Shown: piece by piece, positions 63,098-64,000 of the stretch | Layout: each line of letters begins with the position of its first letter | Numbering within the stretch: the first letter of the stretch is position 1 | Source of the DNA: Raffaelea ambrosiae | Taxonomy: Eukaryota; Ascomycota; Sordariomycetes; Ophiostomatales; Ophiostomataceae | Assembly (NCBI GenBank): GCA_002778195.1 | Contig: PCDI01000003.1 | Coordinates: 3,059,913-3,123,912, forward strand | DNA: 64,000 nucleotides | Direction of reading: 5' to 3' | The notes under the pieces: model-generated | The model's database searches: none | Told to the model about the DNA's origin: nothing | The model's input: the letters and a program-made list of their open reading frames with translations, nothing else | Translations under genes and position numbers: made by a program

Positions 63098-64000
63098 TGT
63101 GATGCACTAAAATGGAAGCCAGACTGTGTGTGTAGATCTAGCGTTGGGCCTTGTCAGGCGAATGTGGGGTCAGGCGGGGCTGTACGACCTGGCCATATCA
63201 GTACAGCACATTTCAGGCCAGAATCAGGCACATTTGTTGTGCCTAAGCCTGTGGAACAAGCCATTTCTATTCGCTAGTCAACTACCCTACGAGAAGGGGG
63301 TGTTTTGTTCTGAATACGAGAAATAGCGCACGTGACGACAACCGCCAAGCAATCTTTCCTTAATGCTTGCCACGATGCTGTTGTATCCATACGCATTCGC
63401 ATACCCGAGCATTGGCAGCACCCCCAGCTTCTGGAATCTGGCCAGGCCTAGAATCACATTTTGGCGGGATCTCACGTCTCGCGCTCAACAGACCTGCGAC
63501 CGACGTACCACTGGCACGGAGACGGGCATCGAATGCGTGGATGATATTTCTGGTTCCAACTGGGGTCTCCGGCACGAGTAGATGCTGCTGCCCGGATATT
63601 GTGTGGTGTCACTTTCACAGCTTTCCTCTATATGTGCACCCCAAAAACAAAATTGAATAAAGGACGTTTCCTTATTTCGTAGATTCACTCCAGACAAGCA
63701 CAATGCTATGGAGCCGGTGAAGAGGATATTCTACGATACAATTTCCGAGGCATGGTTATTGTTTTGGACTTGACAAAGGCCATATTTGGGAGAGATACCC
63801 TAGTCATTTTCTATTCTTTGTTGTTTACTCTGTGTTGGTGCTGTTCGTCCTTCGATACGGCGATCGGCATAATTTCATTTGCTGCTGCGTACACATGACA
63901 TGGCATACAGAAACCTGGTTGTCATATATGTCGTCTGGATCGAATTCCTCGCCGGTTCGTGTTCCATTGTCGTAGAGAATCGAGTGCAAGGTGTCACTAA
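63098..64000. other. Promoter side of the Argonaute gene, then non-coding to the window end
   Basis: The first part is the Argonaute leader and promoter. No credible ORF or RNA gene is visible to the edge; the last 300 bases are AT-leaning. Confidence 0.4.

Overview
The window reads as nuclear DNA of a filamentous ascomycete (Pezizomycotina, most likely a Sordariomycete; this is inference). Genes are mostly single-exon or carry short introns of about 49-141 bp with GTRNGT-type donors, CTAAC/CTGAC branch sites and pyrimidine-AG acceptors. The protein families are typical of such fungi: Zn2Cys6 regulators, a HET-domain protein, an Argonaute of the QDE-2 type, a PhiA-like wall protein and fungal expansin-like and UNC93-like proteins. 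By eye I found no tRNA, rRNA, CRISPR or large transposon. The exon coordinates below were joined by hand from splice signals, reading-frame phase and protein motifs.

Region by region. 0-5 kb: the 3' end of an unknown gene, a spliced C2H2 zinc-finger protein and a secreted expansin-like protein. 7.5-19 kb: three large housekeeping-looking genes, namely a 1713-residue helical protein, a CCCH plus RBR E3 ubiquitin ligase carrying a fresh 39-bp duplication, and a proline-rich Cys-pair protein. 19-23 kb: a bZIP-like gene divergent from an NmrA-like reductase with ACGT-core sites between them, then a short-chain dehydrogenase with an altered catalytic Lys. 24-30 kb: an accessory stretch with a HET gene, a 143-bp MITE-like inverted-repeat element, coding relics without start codons and AT-rich DNA.

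30-44 kb is the most interesting block. It holds an isopenicillin-N-acyltransferase-like Ntn hydrolase, a metal-dependent amidohydrolase, a CapA-type metallophosphatase, an alpha/beta hydrolase of the proline-iminopeptidase type, two Zn2Cys6 regulators and a UNC93-like membrane protein. Three different amide-cleaving or amide-forming enzymes with their own regulators and a transporter-like protein look like a small metabolic cluster. Substrate and product cannot be read from the sequence. A third, glutamine-rich Zn2Cys6 regulator lies just beyond (45.8-48.5 kb).

50-57 kb is sparse: an unknown 267-residue protein, an APH-fold kinase-like pseudogene with a one-base frameshift, a nucleotidyltransferase-like protein, a 29-bp tandem duplication and a possible 62-residue small protein. 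57.9-63.1 kb returns to ordinary genes: an amino-acid transporter of the AAAP family and a full-length Argonaute with a D-E-D-D catalytic set, which implies a working RNA-silencing pathway.
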